Shown: positions 16,704-25,470, counted from the stretch's first letter. The stretch: 41,333 nucleotides of DNA from a bacterium (GCA_023139775.1 JAGLMY010000159.1:1-41333); one strand, 5' to 3'. Program-made: numbers and translations. Notes: generated from the sequence alone by a model not told the origin.

Positions 16704-19154
16704 ATGAATGATTTCATAATTTATATTTTATTAATTGTTTTAATTCCAACCGCAATCGCACTGTTTTTCCTATTTCGTGGTTCACACGCCTGGGCAAAGC
16801 TCATTATTCATGTCGTGATTGCTGCTGTTTATGTTTACCTATTTCGTCCCACTAACCATGATGGATTAGCCGCCATCGGCAAGCTTATTATCATGGGTAG
16901 TTTTTTAATTACACATATGCTATTTATTATCACCTGGGCGGTACTGGAAAAACGACACCAGAAAATGAGATCAAAGTCAGCGTTACTTTTCCAGCCTGCT
17001 GTGATTTTACTTCTTTTGTTTGTTTTATTTTTATTCCATTTACCGGATATGCCGAATAAAATGGTGCGTAATGCCATCGCCCATGGTAAGCCTCTTCAAC
17101 TCCAATTGTTTTTGCCCTTAGGAAAAAAACATGGACCATATTTTTTCTTATTCCAAACCGCCTTAAAAAATGGAAATCCCGAAGTCATTCGAATTCTGAT
17201 CGATGAAAAAGACAAGTATTTCTACCAGGTACCAGCTGAAGTGTATTATCAAAAAACAGCTAATGAGGATTTGGTAAAAATAAATTCCTTGATGTTCAGT
17301 CAGAAAAGTGTATCTGTGGGTAGACAATTATTAAAACATCTGTTCGATCGCCGCTATATCGCGGCAGAAACCTTGTTCAATAACAATGCGTCGGTCAATG
17401 ACGCAGATGATTACGGCATCACACCTATGACCCTTGCCATGGCGCGATATCAAAAAGAGTGGATAGTCAAACTTGTCCAACACGATGCGGTTTGGAATGA
17501 GAAATGGTCTCAGCCCTGGCATCATCGTTGGTATAGATTAAATATTGAGAGTTTAACGTATGCTGTAAAAAAAGCAGCCTTAGACAAGGATATAGCTATT
17601 TTTAATACCCTACTTCGCTACACGCGCAAAACCAATGCCAAGGAAATGATTGACTTTTTACTTACGATGCATAGGAAGGGCACGGGTATCTCACTACCAG
17701 CGTGGGTTTATACCATTGAGGTGGACAAAGCTAGCTTCCCTGCTCCTCTCGAACTAAGATCCGCCTCCTCGCATTATACACAGTCACCATCTTCATCCGT
17801 CCATACAACAACTCAAGCAATCGCCGATAAATTAATTATCAATGCCAAGCAATGGACATCCCAAGGGAAGCCGACTCCTGAAAAAGCCTTACAGCAATAC
17901 AAATTATTGAGCCAAACCGAACAAACTGAAGTGGTTGCTCATCTAATTAAGCAATTGCAAAACACGAGCAGAGAAGTTCGTATCTGCGCCACCCATGCAC
18001 TAGGTTCAACCGGTCATCCCTTGGCATTGGAGCCTCTTATCCATCGAATTACGCATCCGGATCATGCCGGCAATTTCATGCTTGCCAGAGCCATTGCGAA
18101 ACATAAGGAAAATTTAAATGCCCAATATCTGAAAATGATTATCGAAAAAGGATTCAGCCATCCGTATTCCAATATGCGCGGCACCTTGATCTCTTTTGTA
18201 TCCGGAATTGACAAAGACTTTGTTCAGGATCAACTCATCCTGGCGCTCAAGAGCAAGAATAATTATATCAAAAAATCCGCCCTACAGTGTATTGGCGGAG
18301 CGAATGCGAAAAAAGCTATTCCCCATATTATTGATATGCTAAATGATCCCTCTTCTTATATTAGAAAAACCGCAATAACCATACTACCCCAACTTGCCCA
18401 ATTTGAATTTATGCCCCAAGTTAATTATCAAGCAGACCAAGTCAAATGGAGAGAGTGGTGGGATAATTATGGTCAAACCTTGTTAAAAGCGATGCCACTG
18501 AATATTTATATAGGTCAAACCGGTGATGTCTGGCCCGATGCGATTCACTTCAAAAACGGCCAAACAGCCTTGGCTTTATTTAAGCAAAATCAAGGTTATC
18601 AACTGGAAGAAGTTGTGGTATCCATACCAAAAATAGAGGATATAGACGAGAGCAATGTTCTACATATTCCGTTTTCCGTAAAACATACTTATGCTGTTGA
18701 TACCGAGCAAGAAAGTTCACCTTTGATTATTTTAGGAGGACCATTTAAGCCGGGAATGCTTCCCAGCATTGACTTACAGGAATTGGACTGTTTTATGAGC
18801 GGAAATCCACCGGAGGGAAAAACGTCTGTAACAAAAACTGCCTCATTTAGTTTTTCCGGCAAAAACTACGAATTAACCGTCATGTCTAAGTATAATAATG
18901 CCGATTTGGGTTGGCATTGCAATGTATTAATTAAATCGGATGATAAGCAAAATAGTTTTGATTGCACGCAAATCATATGGGCCGGCGATCTGGATAATGA
19001 TGGGCTTTTAGATATGATCACAGATAATATCTGCCACCTAAATATCTCAGCCGATTTATCACTCTATTTATCTTCCTATGCATCCTTAGCTTCATATGAC
19101 AAAATAAAGCGTCTTTTTCTCAAAGTGGCGGCATTTGTAACCGGTGGGTGCTAA
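16704..19154 (+). CDS. Large membrane protein with ankyrin-like and HEAT repeats
   Basis: This 816-residue protein begins with four hydrophobic helices (about 4-26, 30-48, 56-80 and 94-113). An ankyrin-like region (about 130-330, for example NGNPEVIRILIDE and NNNASVNDADDYGITPMTLAM) follows. HEAT repeats of the PBS-lyase type come next (about 415-585, EVRICATHALGSTGHPLALEPLI and YIRKTAITIL). A C-terminal domain carries GDLDNDGLLDMITDN, an FG-GAP or VCBS-like calcium loop. It looks like a membrane-anchored scaffold. Base composition is more AT-rich than the hydrogenase region, suggesting accessory origin. The ATG at 16704 has AAGGA ten bases upstream. No function can be assigned. Confidence 0.75.
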   Translation: MNDFIIYILLIVLIPTAIALFFLFRGSHAWAKLIIHVVIAAVYVYLFRPTNHDGLAAIGKLIIMGSFLITHMLFIITWAVLEKRHQKMRSKSALLFQPAVILLLLFVLFLFHLPDMPNKMVRNAIAHGKPLQLQLFLPLGKKHGPYFFLFQTALKNGNPEVIRILIDEKDKYFYQVPAEVYYQKTANEDLVKINSLMFSQKSVSVGRQLLKHLFDRRYIAAETLFNNNASVNDADDYGITPMTLAMARYQKEWIVKLVQHDAVWNEKWSQPWHHRWYRLNIESLTYAVKKAALDKDIAIFNTLLRYTRKTNAKEMIDFLLTMHRKGTGISLPAWVYTIEVDKASFPAPLELRSASSHYTQSPSSSVHTTTQAIADKLIINAKQWTSQGKPTPEKALQQYKLLSQTEQTEVVAHLIKQLQNTSREVRICATHALGSTGHPLALEPLIHRITHPDHAGNFMLARAIAKHKENLNAQYLKMIIEKGFSHPYSNMRGTLISFVSGIDKDFVQDQLILALKSKNNYIKKSALQCIGGANAKKAIPHIIDMLNDPSSYIRKTAITILPQLAQFEFMPQVNYQADQVKWREWWDNYGQTLLKAMPLNIYIGQTGDVWPDAIHFKNGQTALALFKQNQGYQLEEVVVSIPKIEDIDESNVLHIPFSVKHTYAVDTEQESSPLIILGGPFKPGMLPSIDLQELDCFMSGNPPEGKTSVTKTASFSFSGKNYELTVMSKYNNADLGWHCNVLIKSDDKQNSFDCTQIIWAGDLDNDGLLDMITDNICHLNISADLSLYLSSYASLASYDKIKRLFLKVAAFVTGGC

Positions 19155-19282
19155 AACCACAATGAACAGATAAAATCAAAACTCCAAACTATTCAACAAA
19201 ATTCTATATTACACCTATATATATGTAGTAGTTAAGATTATCTTTGTGTCAGCAGGTTATCTGCATTTAGGCGCTAATCCTC

Positions 19283-19391
19283 CTATTTAATCTTCTGCTT
19301 GTACTCTTTACCGTTTTTATACAAAACGACTTGGTATAAGTATATTCCATTCGCAATATCACGCACCTCCCGTAAGATAGAGGACATTCCC
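19283..19391 (-). pseudogene. C-terminal remnant of a FlgD-like secreted protein
   Basis: The minus strand encodes VRDIANGIYLYQVVLYKNGK and a few more basic residues before a stop at 19283. This is the typical end of a FlgD-like or sorting domain (compare GIAPGIYMYRV in the Kelch protein). Stops appear immediately upstream in frame, so only the last 30-35 codons survive. It is the tail of a lost gene. Confidence 0.55.
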
Positions 19392-19485
19392 TTACTACCT
19401 TATGCTTAATTATCATCCTTGAAAAATCTGTATTTAAGTTGGATATTTCAAGGATAAATATACATAATAATCAATATAATTGCAA

Positions 19486-19513
19486 GTAGGGGCACGGCAT
19501 GCCGTGCCCCTAC
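19486..19513. repeat. Perfect GTAGGGGC palindrome beside the RAYT fragment
   Basis: GTAGGGGCACGGCA is followed directly by its reverse complement TGCCGTGCCCCTAC. The same GTAGGGGCACGGCAT left arm recurs inside the RAYT fragment at 19833. Confidence 0.95.
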
Positions 19514-19583
19514 AGAAATATAAAAAAAAATATGAAAGGATTTCCGGAAAAATCTGTCTCATAAATTGAAAGGGGACAGAGGT

Positions 19584-19898
19584 ATGAAATCCAACCGTCA
19601 ATCCGCTCGCCTGCCAAAATACAATTATTCCTCACCCGGAGCATATTTCATTACTATTTGTACCAAAGACAGGGTGTGTCTGTTTGGGGAGATAATAAAT
19701 GATGAAATGGCGTTGAATGCATATGGGGGAATTGTGCGTAAATGTTGGATGGAGATTTCCGTACATTTTCCGGATGTCACAATAGATGAGATGTGTACCA
19801 TGCCGAATCATATGCATAGGATTATCAACATTGTAGGGGCACGGCATCCGACTTCGCTGAGGCAAAGTCGGACAAGCATCGTTGCCCCTACTGAATAA
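19584..19898 (+). pseudogene. Truncated REP-associated tyrosine transposase (RAYT)
   Basis: The frame shows the N-terminal half of a Y1/IS200-like RAYT: YFITICTKDRVCLFGEI and the HUH motif in MPNHMH (H76, H78). Family members usually read MPNHxHGI; here the Gly is Arg. Immediately after INI the sequence runs into a GTAGGGGC palindrome (19833-19891), is translated through it, and stops. The helix carrying the catalytic tyrosine and the C-terminal domain are missing, so it is inactive. RAYTs are single-copy enzymes associated with REP palindromes. The ATG at 19584 follows a weak GGGGACAGAGG. Confidence 0.85.
19833..19891. repeat. Nested GTAGGGGC palindrome inside the RAYT frame
   Basis: The outer arms GTAGGGGCA... 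and ...TTGCCCCTAC enclose an inner inverted repeat TCCGACTT/AAGTCGGA. It forms the last 20 or so codons of the truncated RAYT frame. Confidence 0.9.
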
Positions 19899-19908
19899 AT
19901 AATAATTA

Positions 19909-19937
19909 TTGACATTTCACCTATAGTTTAGTATCTT
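19909..19937 (+). promoter_or_regulatory. Candidate promoter of the mbh hydrogenase operon
   Basis: A perfect TTGACA (19909-19914) with a 17-base spacer precedes TATCTT (19932-19937). It lies just after the RAYT fragment and about 125 bp ahead of mbhA. The gap 19899-20061 holds nothing else recognisable. Confidence 0.5.
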
Positions 19938-20061
19938 ACCGCGGTGATTTGAGTACCAGATCTGCTAGACAACCCTGTTTTGAACCCCTCTTTTTTAGGT
20001 GTGGTAGTCTATTCCGGTTGTTCGAAGATCTCGTAAAACATTGTCTTTAAAGGAAAATCCA

Positions 20062-20571
20062 GTGATTGCCTTTATTTTAACAGCAATATCCGCATACCTA
20101 GCCTACCTGATTTTTACAGCCGGGTCTTGGACTGGGCAGGAACTGATTGCCGGTGGTATTCTGGCCATTATAGTGGCTGCTTTGACCTCGGGATTTCATT
20201 TTCGCAACAATAAAATAAAGTGTAACCCAATTCGTATGATCCTGGCTTTGCTGTATGTGCTTATTCCTTTTTTTATTGAGATGGCCAAAGCCAATATTGA
20301 TGTGGCTATACGAGTCTTTACCGGAAAAATTCGTCCGGGCATTATTAAATACAATCCCCAATTAAAATCCGATTTCGGCATTATGTTGATTGCCAATTCC
20401 ATTACCTTAACTCCCGGCACCCTGGCTGTGCATGTGGATGAAGAGAGCAATGATTTGTACGTGCATTTGCTGAATATTGCGCCTGGGAAAGAGCAGAAGG
20501 GATCCTGGGCGGGAAAAGACATTTTTTCCTGGTTTGACCTCTCTGCCTGGGTAAGGAGAATTGCCGAATGA
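20062..20571 (+). CDS. mbhA: Membrane-bound hydrogenase subunit A (MrpE-like)
   Basis: This MnhE/MrpE-family membrane protein is part of the ion-translocating arm of the Mbh complex. Two N-terminal hydrophobic helices are followed by the family's LALLYVLIPFFIEMAKANIDVA and a soluble domain with NSITLTPGTLAVHV. A TTG at 20041 would add seven residues, but AAAGGA at 20049-20054 fits the GTG at 20062, giving 169 residues. The stop overlaps mbhB by four bases. It is the first of fourteen genes in the order known from the Pyrococcus furiosus mbh operon. Confidence 0.85.
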   Translation: MIAFILTAISAYLAYLIFTAGSWTGQELIAGGILAIIVAALTSGFHFRNNKIKCNPIRMILALLYVLIPFFIEMAKANIDVAIRVFTGKIRPGIIKYNPQLKSDFGIMLIANSITLTPGTLAVHVDEESNDLYVHLLNIAPGKEQKGSWAGKDIFSWFDLSAWVRRIAE

Positions 20572-20828
20572 TTTTAGCCTGGAATATCAGCGTCTTTGTT
20601 TTGGGCTTGCTTATTTTTGGCGCCACCCTGCGCTTGATGATGGGGCCGACAGCGCCGGATCGCGTGGTGGCTCTGGATGCCATTAATACGCTTGTGGTCG
20701 CTATCATGATTGTCTTGGGCGCGGTGTACAAACAGACCGTTTTTGTGGATGTGGCGATCGTGTATGCTTTGCTCTCATTTGTCGGAACACTGTTTATTGC
20801 CAGATTTCTTAAAAGGAACTATCTGTAA
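20568..20828 (+). CDS. mbhB: Membrane-bound hydrogenase subunit B (MrpF-like)
   Basis: This 86-residue protein has three membrane helices and matches MnhF/MrpF, with the conserved RLMMGPTAPDRVVALDAIN loop between helices 1 and 2. Its ATG overlaps the mbhA stop, and its TAA abuts the ATG of mbhC. It is a small structural subunit of the antiporter-like module. Confidence 0.88.
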   Translation: MILAWNISVFVLGLLIFGATLRLMMGPTAPDRVVALDAINTLVVAIMIVLGAVYKQTVFVDVAIVYALLSFVGTLFIARFLKRNYL

Positions 20829-21208
20829 TGGATATCCTCACACTGGTTGTTTATATATTATTAGGCATTGGGTTGTTCTTTAACCTGGTAGGGATCATCG
20901 GGTTGCTCCGCTTTCCTGATGTTTACACCCGCTTGCACGCAGAGACTAAAACCACAACCTTTGGCGCGATTTTCATCTCGCTCTCCATTGTGGTCCATAG
21001 CTTGCATCAATATTTCCATGCCAATGATGCTTCCGGCTTGTCCCTGAGCATTCACGTGGTACTGGCGATTCTTGTTTTGGCGTTTACCAATGCCACCGGA
21101 TCACATGCCATTGCCCAAGCCGCCTACAACCGGGGACAGAAACCGGTCAGGGCTGTGGTAGATAAACTCGCTGAAGTTGAATTCCTGGAAAAGGAAGCTG
21201 AAGAATGA
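20828..21208 (+). CDS. mbhC: Membrane-bound hydrogenase subunit C (MrpG-like)
   Basis: This is a 126-residue MnhG/MrpG homologue with three hydrophobic helices. Its signature GLLRFPDVYTRLHAETKTTT follows the first helix. The acidic C-terminal tail (KLAEVEFLEKEAEE) is cytoplasmic. The start shares its first base with the mbhB stop, and the end overlaps mbhD by four bases. Confidence 0.88.
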   Translation: MDILTLVVYILLGIGLFFNLVGIIGLLRFPDVYTRLHAETKTTTFGAIFISLSIVVHSLHQYFHANDASGLSLSIHVVLAILVLAFTNATGSHAIAQAAYNRGQKPVRAVVDKLAEVEFLEKEAEE

Positions 21209-21459
21209 CCATCGCGTTTGCCATTCAAATTATTATTTTAACCGGTCTGGTGCTCATAGGTCTGTTGGTCTTTTATTTGAAAGATTTGCTGCACGCGGCT
21301 ATTGCTTTCGCGGCGTTTAGCTTTCTGATGTCCGTGGAATTTTATATTTTGCAGGCACCGGATGTTGCTATTGCCGAAGCCGGTATTGGGGCGGGAATCA
21401 CCACTGCCATATTAATCCAAGCGGTTCGCAGTACTACTCGCAAGGAGTTTGATAACTAA
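21205..21459 (+). CDS. mbhD: Membrane-bound hydrogenase subunit D (DUF4040)
   Basis: This 84-residue, three-helix protein matches the DUF4040/MbhD family, which corresponds to part of the MrpA C-terminal region. FLMSVEFYILQAPDVAIAEA carries the conserved acidic residues thought to belong to the proton or sodium path. It overlaps mbhC by four bases and mbhE by one. Confidence 0.87.
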   Translation: MTIAFAIQIIILTGLVLIGLLVFYLKDLLHAAIAFAAFSFLMSVEFYILQAPDVAIAEAGIGAGITTAILIQAVRSTTRKEFDN

Positions 21460-21749
21460 TGAGAAACCTTGCGGTCGCTTCCATACTGGTCGTTTTGAGC
21501 GGGACCTTTGTGTACATGACCGCCGGCCATGACATTACTTTTGGCCGGCCGGTTAATACCCAAATGGATGACTATTTTCTCGCGCGCGGTCAGGAACAAA
21601 CCGGCGCGAATAATGTTGTTACTGCGGTGGTATTTGATTTTCGCGGGTTTGATACTCTGGGTGAAGCCACGGTCCTGTTTGTGGTGGTCCTGGGTATAGG
21701 TATGCTCTTTCGCAAATTAATGGCCAGGGAAGAGGAGGAATCTGAATGA
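21459..21749 (+). CDS. mbhE: Membrane-bound hydrogenase subunit E (MrpA C-terminal-like)
   Basis: This 96-residue protein has two hydrophobic helices and the family motif NVVTAVVFDFRGFDTLGEATV, seen in MbhE and the C-terminus of MrpA. The charged tail REEEESE is cytoplasmic. It overlaps both neighbours, so mbhD, mbhE and mbhF are translationally linked. Confidence 0.85.
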   Translation: MRNLAVASILVVLSGTFVYMTAGHDITFGRPVNTQMDDYFLARGQEQTGANNVVTAVVFDFRGFDTLGEATVLFVVVLGIGMLFRKLMAREEEESE

Positions 21750-22228
21750 GCAAGATCGTACGCGCGGCCGCGGATTTCCTTTATCCGTTTGTCATGATCT
21801 TCGGGTTCTATATTGTCTTGCATGGTCACCTGACACCGGGCGGCGGATTTCAGGGTGGCGCGGTCATCGCGACCGGAATTGCCCTGATGTTTGCAGCACA
21901 CCGTTATCGTGAGATCTCGTTGATTTTTAAAAAAGCGATTTTTAATGTATGCGAAACTTTTGGCCTGCTTATGTTCATCACCTTTGGATTTGCGGGTATT
22001 TTTTTTGGCAAGAGCTTTCTCTATAATTGGATGGTCAATATTCCCGGGATGTTGTTTGGGGAAGCGGTGGCGTATGGTCAAAATGCCGGGAATTTAAATA
22101 CCGGCGGTATTATTCCGCTCTTGAATATTGCGGTGGGCGTGGAAGTATTGGGCGCTTTGTCGCTGATTATCTACTATATGTTAACGTATGTTGTGAAAAT
22201 GGGAGTGAACAAAGAAGATGCTAGCTAA
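21746..22228 (+). CDS. mbhF: Membrane-bound hydrogenase subunit F (MrpB-like)
   Basis: This is a 160-residue MnhB/MrpB homologue with four helices and the strongly conserved HGHLTPGGGFQGGAVIA. In the Mbh architecture it packs with MbhG in the ion-pumping arm. The stop TAA lies eight bases inside mbhG, an 11-bp overlap. Confidence 0.88.
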   Translation: MSKIVRAAADFLYPFVMIFGFYIVLHGHLTPGGGFQGGAVIATGIALMFAAHRYREISLIFKKAIFNVCETFGLLMFITFGFAGIFFGKSFLYNWMVNIPGMLFGEAVAYGQNAGNLNTGGIIPLLNIAVGVEVLGALSLIIYYMLTYVVKMGVNKEDAS

Positions 22229-22562
22229 TGTTCCTTTTATTGCTTTTGCTCTGATTGCCATTATTGGTCTGGCCACCATGATAATGCGAAAGAATATTAT
22301 CAAAATTATTTTAGGCCTGGGTCTTTTGGAAGGCGCGGTCAATCTCTTTCTCGTGGCATTGGGCTATCGCCAGGATGGGATCGCGCCGATTTTTACCAAC
22401 GCACCCTCCACCAAGATGGTTTTGCCGACTGTGCAAGCCATGGCTCTGACCTCGATTGTGATTGGTGTCGCGACCATGGCCTTGCTGCTCTCGTTCGCGG
22501 TTTTTATCTATAAAAAATACGGGACTTTAAATAGTGACTCCATTAATAGGTTGAAAGGATAA
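22218..22562 (+). CDS. mbhG: Membrane-bound hydrogenase subunit G (MrpC/NuoK-like)
   Basis: This 114-residue, three-helix protein has NuoK/MnhC character. An invariant-type Glu lies in GLGLLEGAVNLFLVALGY, followed by the loop carrying APIFTNAPSTKMVLPTVQAM and a third helix ALTSIVIGVATMAL. The ATG at 22218 follows AAAGAAG and overlaps mbhF. Confidence 0.88.
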   Translation: MLANVPFIAFALIAIIGLATMIMRKNIIKIILGLGLLEGAVNLFLVALGYRQDGIAPIFTNAPSTKMVLPTVQAMALTSIVIGVATMALLLSFAVFIYKKYGTLNSDSINRLKG

Positions 22563-22567
22563 TAAAT

Positions 22568-24133
22568 TTGTCATTCACGCAACACACTCCTGCTCTGGTT
22601 GTTGGTATTCCGCTTTTATTCGCGTTTGCCCTGCCGTTGTTGGGTAAAATTCACGAAAAAATACGTAATGGATTAGCGATTATCGGCATGCTCCTGACTT
22701 CAGCTACGGGCTTGTACTTGGCTTATCAAGTATTTGCCACCGGAGCCATGGCCTATGTCTTTGGCGCCGCAGCTCCGGACTTGACCATTCCGCCGGATTC
22801 GGGCGGGATTCCCATTCGGATTATTTTTTCTATAGATGCTTTTAGCGCTTTCATGATTGTTATCATTTCCATTGTGGGACTGATGAGTACCTTGTATTCC
22901 CTGGCCACAGAGAAACTGCGCAGCGGTCAGGCTGACTTCTTTGCCTTGCTGCTCTTATTGGTAGCCGGTGTGATAGGTATGGTCTCCACCGGTGATCTCT
23001 TTAACCTATTTGTGTTTCTGGAAATTTCGTCTTTGGCCGGAGCCGCGCTAGTCGCGTATCGGATCGATAAAGGTCTGGCCGTAGAAGCCGGCTTGAAATA
23101 TGCCTTGATCAGCACAGTAGCAGGCTTGTTTTTTCTGCTGGGAGTGGCCATCTTATACGGTCAGTACGGCACACTCAACATGGCAGTTATTGCGCAGAAC
23201 ATTCGCTTGAGCCGTTTGGACATCATTGCCCTGGTTCTAATCATTGTTCCCATGGCCATGAAATGTGGAGCAGTGCCAATGCACATGTGGACTCCGGATG
23301 CCTATTCCCGCGCTCCGGCAGCTATTACCGCTTTTCTGGTGGTCTCCAGTCAGGCCGGCATGTACGTGCTTTTTCGCATGTTTTTTACCATGTTTAACCT
23401 GAATCTAAACACCGTGACCTTTGGTTGGGTGGTTATCATCCTGGGCGTGCTGTCCATGTTTATCGGTGTGACCATGGCCATTCCGCAAAAGGATGTCAAA
23501 CGCTTGATGGCCTATCACGCGGTTTCTCAATCAGGCTACATGCTCCTGGGTGTGGGTGTGGGCCTGGCCACGCTGGGGAATAAAGAACTATTGGACGCCT
23601 GCGGCAGGACTGCTATGATCGGCGGTATTTTTCATATCATGAATCACGCGTTGTACAAAGGTTTGTTGTTTTTAACTGCCGGCGCGGTAATTTACACAAC
23701 CGGCAAACGCTATTTGAATGATCTGGGTGGTTTGGGTCATACTATGAAATATACCATGATTTTCTTTATTATTGGCGCATTGGCTATTGCCGGCATTCCG
23801 CCCTTTAATGGATTTGCCTCAAAGTTTATGCTGTACGAATCTGTCTTCCTGTTCAACCCCTTTATTGCCATTATTGCCATTGTGGTGAGTATTCTGACCC
23901 TGGCTTCATTTATGAAAGTATTTCATTCCATGTTTATGGGACCCAAATTGCCGCAGTTTAGCGAGGCTAAAGAAGTGCCGGCCTCCATGCTGACGGCCAT
24001 GGGAGTGTTGGCATTGCTGGTGGTGGCGGGTGGTATCTTCCCGGATATCATAGTGCGAAATATTGTCGAGCCCGCGGTCAATGCTTTGCTGGAACAATCC
24101 CAGTACATTGGCCTGGTGATGGGAGCAAAGTAA
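22568..24133 (+). CDS. mbhH: Membrane-bound hydrogenase subunit H (MrpD/NuoN-like antiporter)
   Basis: This 521-residue antiporter-like protein has about fourteen helices and is the main ion-translocating subunit next to the catalytic arm. Conserved landmarks are LEISSLAGAALVAY (Glu on helix 5), KCGAVPMHMWTPDAYSRAPAAI (Lys/His helix 7-8 region), MAYHAVSQSGYMLLG and HIMNHALYKGLLFLTAG. The TTG start at 22568 has AAAGGA nine bases upstream. It is followed by mbhI after a single base. Confidence 0.92.
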   Translation: MSFTQHTPALVVGIPLLFAFALPLLGKIHEKIRNGLAIIGMLLTSATGLYLAYQVFATGAMAYVFGAAAPDLTIPPDSGGIPIRIIFSIDAFSAFMIVIISIVGLMSTLYSLATEKLRSGQADFFALLLLLVAGVIGMVSTGDLFNLFVFLEISSLAGAALVAYRIDKGLAVEAGLKYALISTVAGLFFLLGVAILYGQYGTLNMAVIAQNIRLSRLDIIALVLIIVPMAMKCGAVPMHMWTPDAYSRAPAAITAFLVVSSQAGMYVLFRMFFTMFNLNLNTVTFGWVVIILGVLSMFIGVTMAIPQKDVKRLMAYHAVSQSGYMLLGVGVGLATLGNKELLDACGRTAMIGGIFHIMNHALYKGLLFLTAGAVIYTTGKRYLNDLGGLGHTMKYTMIFFIIGALAIAGIPPFNGFASKFMLYESVFLFNPFIAIIAIVVSILTLASFMKVFHSMFMGPKLPQFSEAKEVPASMLTAMGVLALLVVAGGIFPDIIVRNIVEPAVNALLEQSQYIGLVMGAK

Positions 24134-24134
24134 G

Positions 24135-24479
24135 ATGGAGTATATGACAACGCTTTCCAGCGGTTCAGGATTCTGGCATCCGCTTCTGTGGTTAACAGCT
24201 TTTGTAGTGGTGGTCGTGCTGGCGGTTATCATTCGCAGTTTTGGCGCCAGGAAATACAAAATGGATACGGAGCAAACCAAGCCTTTTCTTTCAGGTAATG
24301 ACGAATCCGATCCCAATGAAATTCATGTGCGAGCCGGCAATTTATACTGGGGGTATCTGGAAACTCTCAAAGGGTATTATGAAAAAATGATCAGTCTGCA
24401 TACCGGCAATCCCGCGGATTATCTGCTATGGCTCTTTGGTGTGCTGGCCCTGGTTGTATTGATAGGACTGCTGGCATGA
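24135..24479 (+). CDS. mbhI: Membrane-bound hydrogenase subunit I
   Basis: This 114-residue subunit has two helices, one N-terminal (WLTAFVVVVVLAVIIRSFG) and one C-terminal (LLWLFGVLALVVLIGLLA). They are joined by a soluble region with FLSGNDESDPNEIHVRAGN. Its place between mbhH and mbhJ matches MbhI, which links the Mrp-like arm to the hydrogenase arm. The stop overlaps the mbhJ start (ATGA). Confidence 0.82.
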   Translation: MEYMTTLSSGSGFWHPLLWLTAFVVVVVLAVIIRSFGARKYKMDTEQTKPFLSGNDESDPNEIHVRAGNLYWGYLETLKGYYEKMISLHTGNPADYLLWLFGVLALVVLIGLLA

Positions 24480-24904
24480 GTATTTCAAAAGCTTTAAATA
24501 AATCACTCTGGGTGTACCACGTAAACACCGGTTCTTGCAATGGCTGTGATATTGAGATTGTGGCTGCCATCACCCCACGCTATGATCCTGAACGCTTTGG
24601 CATCAAACTGGTGGGAACGCCGCGGCACGCGGATGTGATTCTGGTGACCGGTCCGGTGACGAACAAAATGAAGGATAAACTTTTGCGGGTATACCATCAG
24701 ACCCCGGATCCTAAATTGGTGATGGTCATTGGCGCCTGCGGAGTAAGCGGCGGACCTTTTTATGAATCCTATACCCTGTCAGGGCCCGTGGATGATGTGG
24801 TGCCCGTGGATGTGTACGTGCCCGGTTGCCCGCCGCGGCCGGAGTCGATTATTTTCGGCGTGGTTACAGCTCTGAAAAAACTTGAGGAAATACAGAAGAA
24901 ATGA
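24476..24904 (+). CDS. mbhJ: [NiFe] hydrogenase small subunit (NuoB-like)
   Basis: This 142-residue electron-transfer subunit holds the single proximal [4Fe-4S] cluster. Ligands are C21 and C24 (GSCNGCDIE), C88 (GACGVSGG) and C118 (GCPPRPE). The ATG at 24476 is chosen because it overlaps the mbhI stop and begins the family-typical N-terminus; the frame is open further upstream. The stop overlaps the start of mbhK. Confidence 0.93.
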   Translation: MSISKALNKSLWVYHVNTGSCNGCDIEIVAAITPRYDPERFGIKLVGTPRHADVILVTGPVTNKMKDKLLRVYHQTPDPKLVMVIGACGVSGGPFYESYTLSGPVDDVVPVDVYVPGCPPRPESIIFGVVTALKKLEEIQKK

Positions 24905-25470
24905 ATGATAACATATTAACTCCAGAACAAGTGGTTGAGCAGTTTCAACAATGTTTGGGTGACGGACTGCAGGCCTCCCGGATAGTTAAACGATCCGAAG
25001 GCTTGAAAAGCGCAGAAAGCATTCAAATCTGGCTGACTATTGACAAGACCAAAATAAAAATAGCGGTTCAACAATTGTGTGATATCCAGTATCCGCATTT
25101 GTCGGTTATTTCCGGGTGTGATATGGGCGAGGGCATTGAACTCTTGTATCACTTCTTTATTTATTACGGCGTAGCACGCGGAGAATACAGTGTGACGATT
25201 CGCACAACTTTGCCTAAGACGGATTTGATAATTGATACTATAACCGATCTGATTCCCGGGGCCTTGACCAGTGAACGGGAAAAACAGGAGTTTTTCGGTT
25301 TGCAGGTTCTGAATATTCCGGATTCGCGCCGCATGTTTTTGCCGGATGATTTTCCGGAAGGCGTGTATCCCTGGCGCAAAGATGAGACCGGGATTAAAGA
25401 AGAAATGGTAAAAAAGCTGCATGAGGTCGGCAAGGCGGAGGGCGCCCAACGTCGCGCGAAAAATAAATAA
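24901..25470 (+). CDS. mbhK: Hydrogenase subunit K (NuoC-like)
   Basis: This 189-residue peripheral subunit is related to the 30-kDa NuoC of complex I. The signature region FFGLQVLNIPDSRRMFLPDD followed by PWRKDE is near the C-terminus. It stabilises the large subunit and carries no metal. It overlaps mbhJ by four bases, but a 128-bp gap with a palindrome follows before mbhL. Confidence 0.88.
   Translation: MNDNILTPEQVVEQFQQCLGDGLQASRIVKRSEGLKSAESIQIWLTIDKTKIKIAVQQLCDIQYPHLSVISGCDMGEGIELLYHFFIYYGVARGEYSVTIRTTLPKTDLIIDTITDLIPGALTSEREKQEFFGLQVLNIPDSRRMFLPDDFPEGVYPWRKDETGIKEEMVKKLHEVGKAEGAQRRAKNK

Larger units (their letters stand above)
19155..19583. other. Intergenic stretch with a secreted-protein remnant and a palindrome
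   Basis: This 429-bp gap contains the minus-strand gene remnant at 19283-19391, AT-rich filler, and a GTAGGGGC palindrome at 19486-19513 just ahead of the RAYT fragment. Confidence 0.6.
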
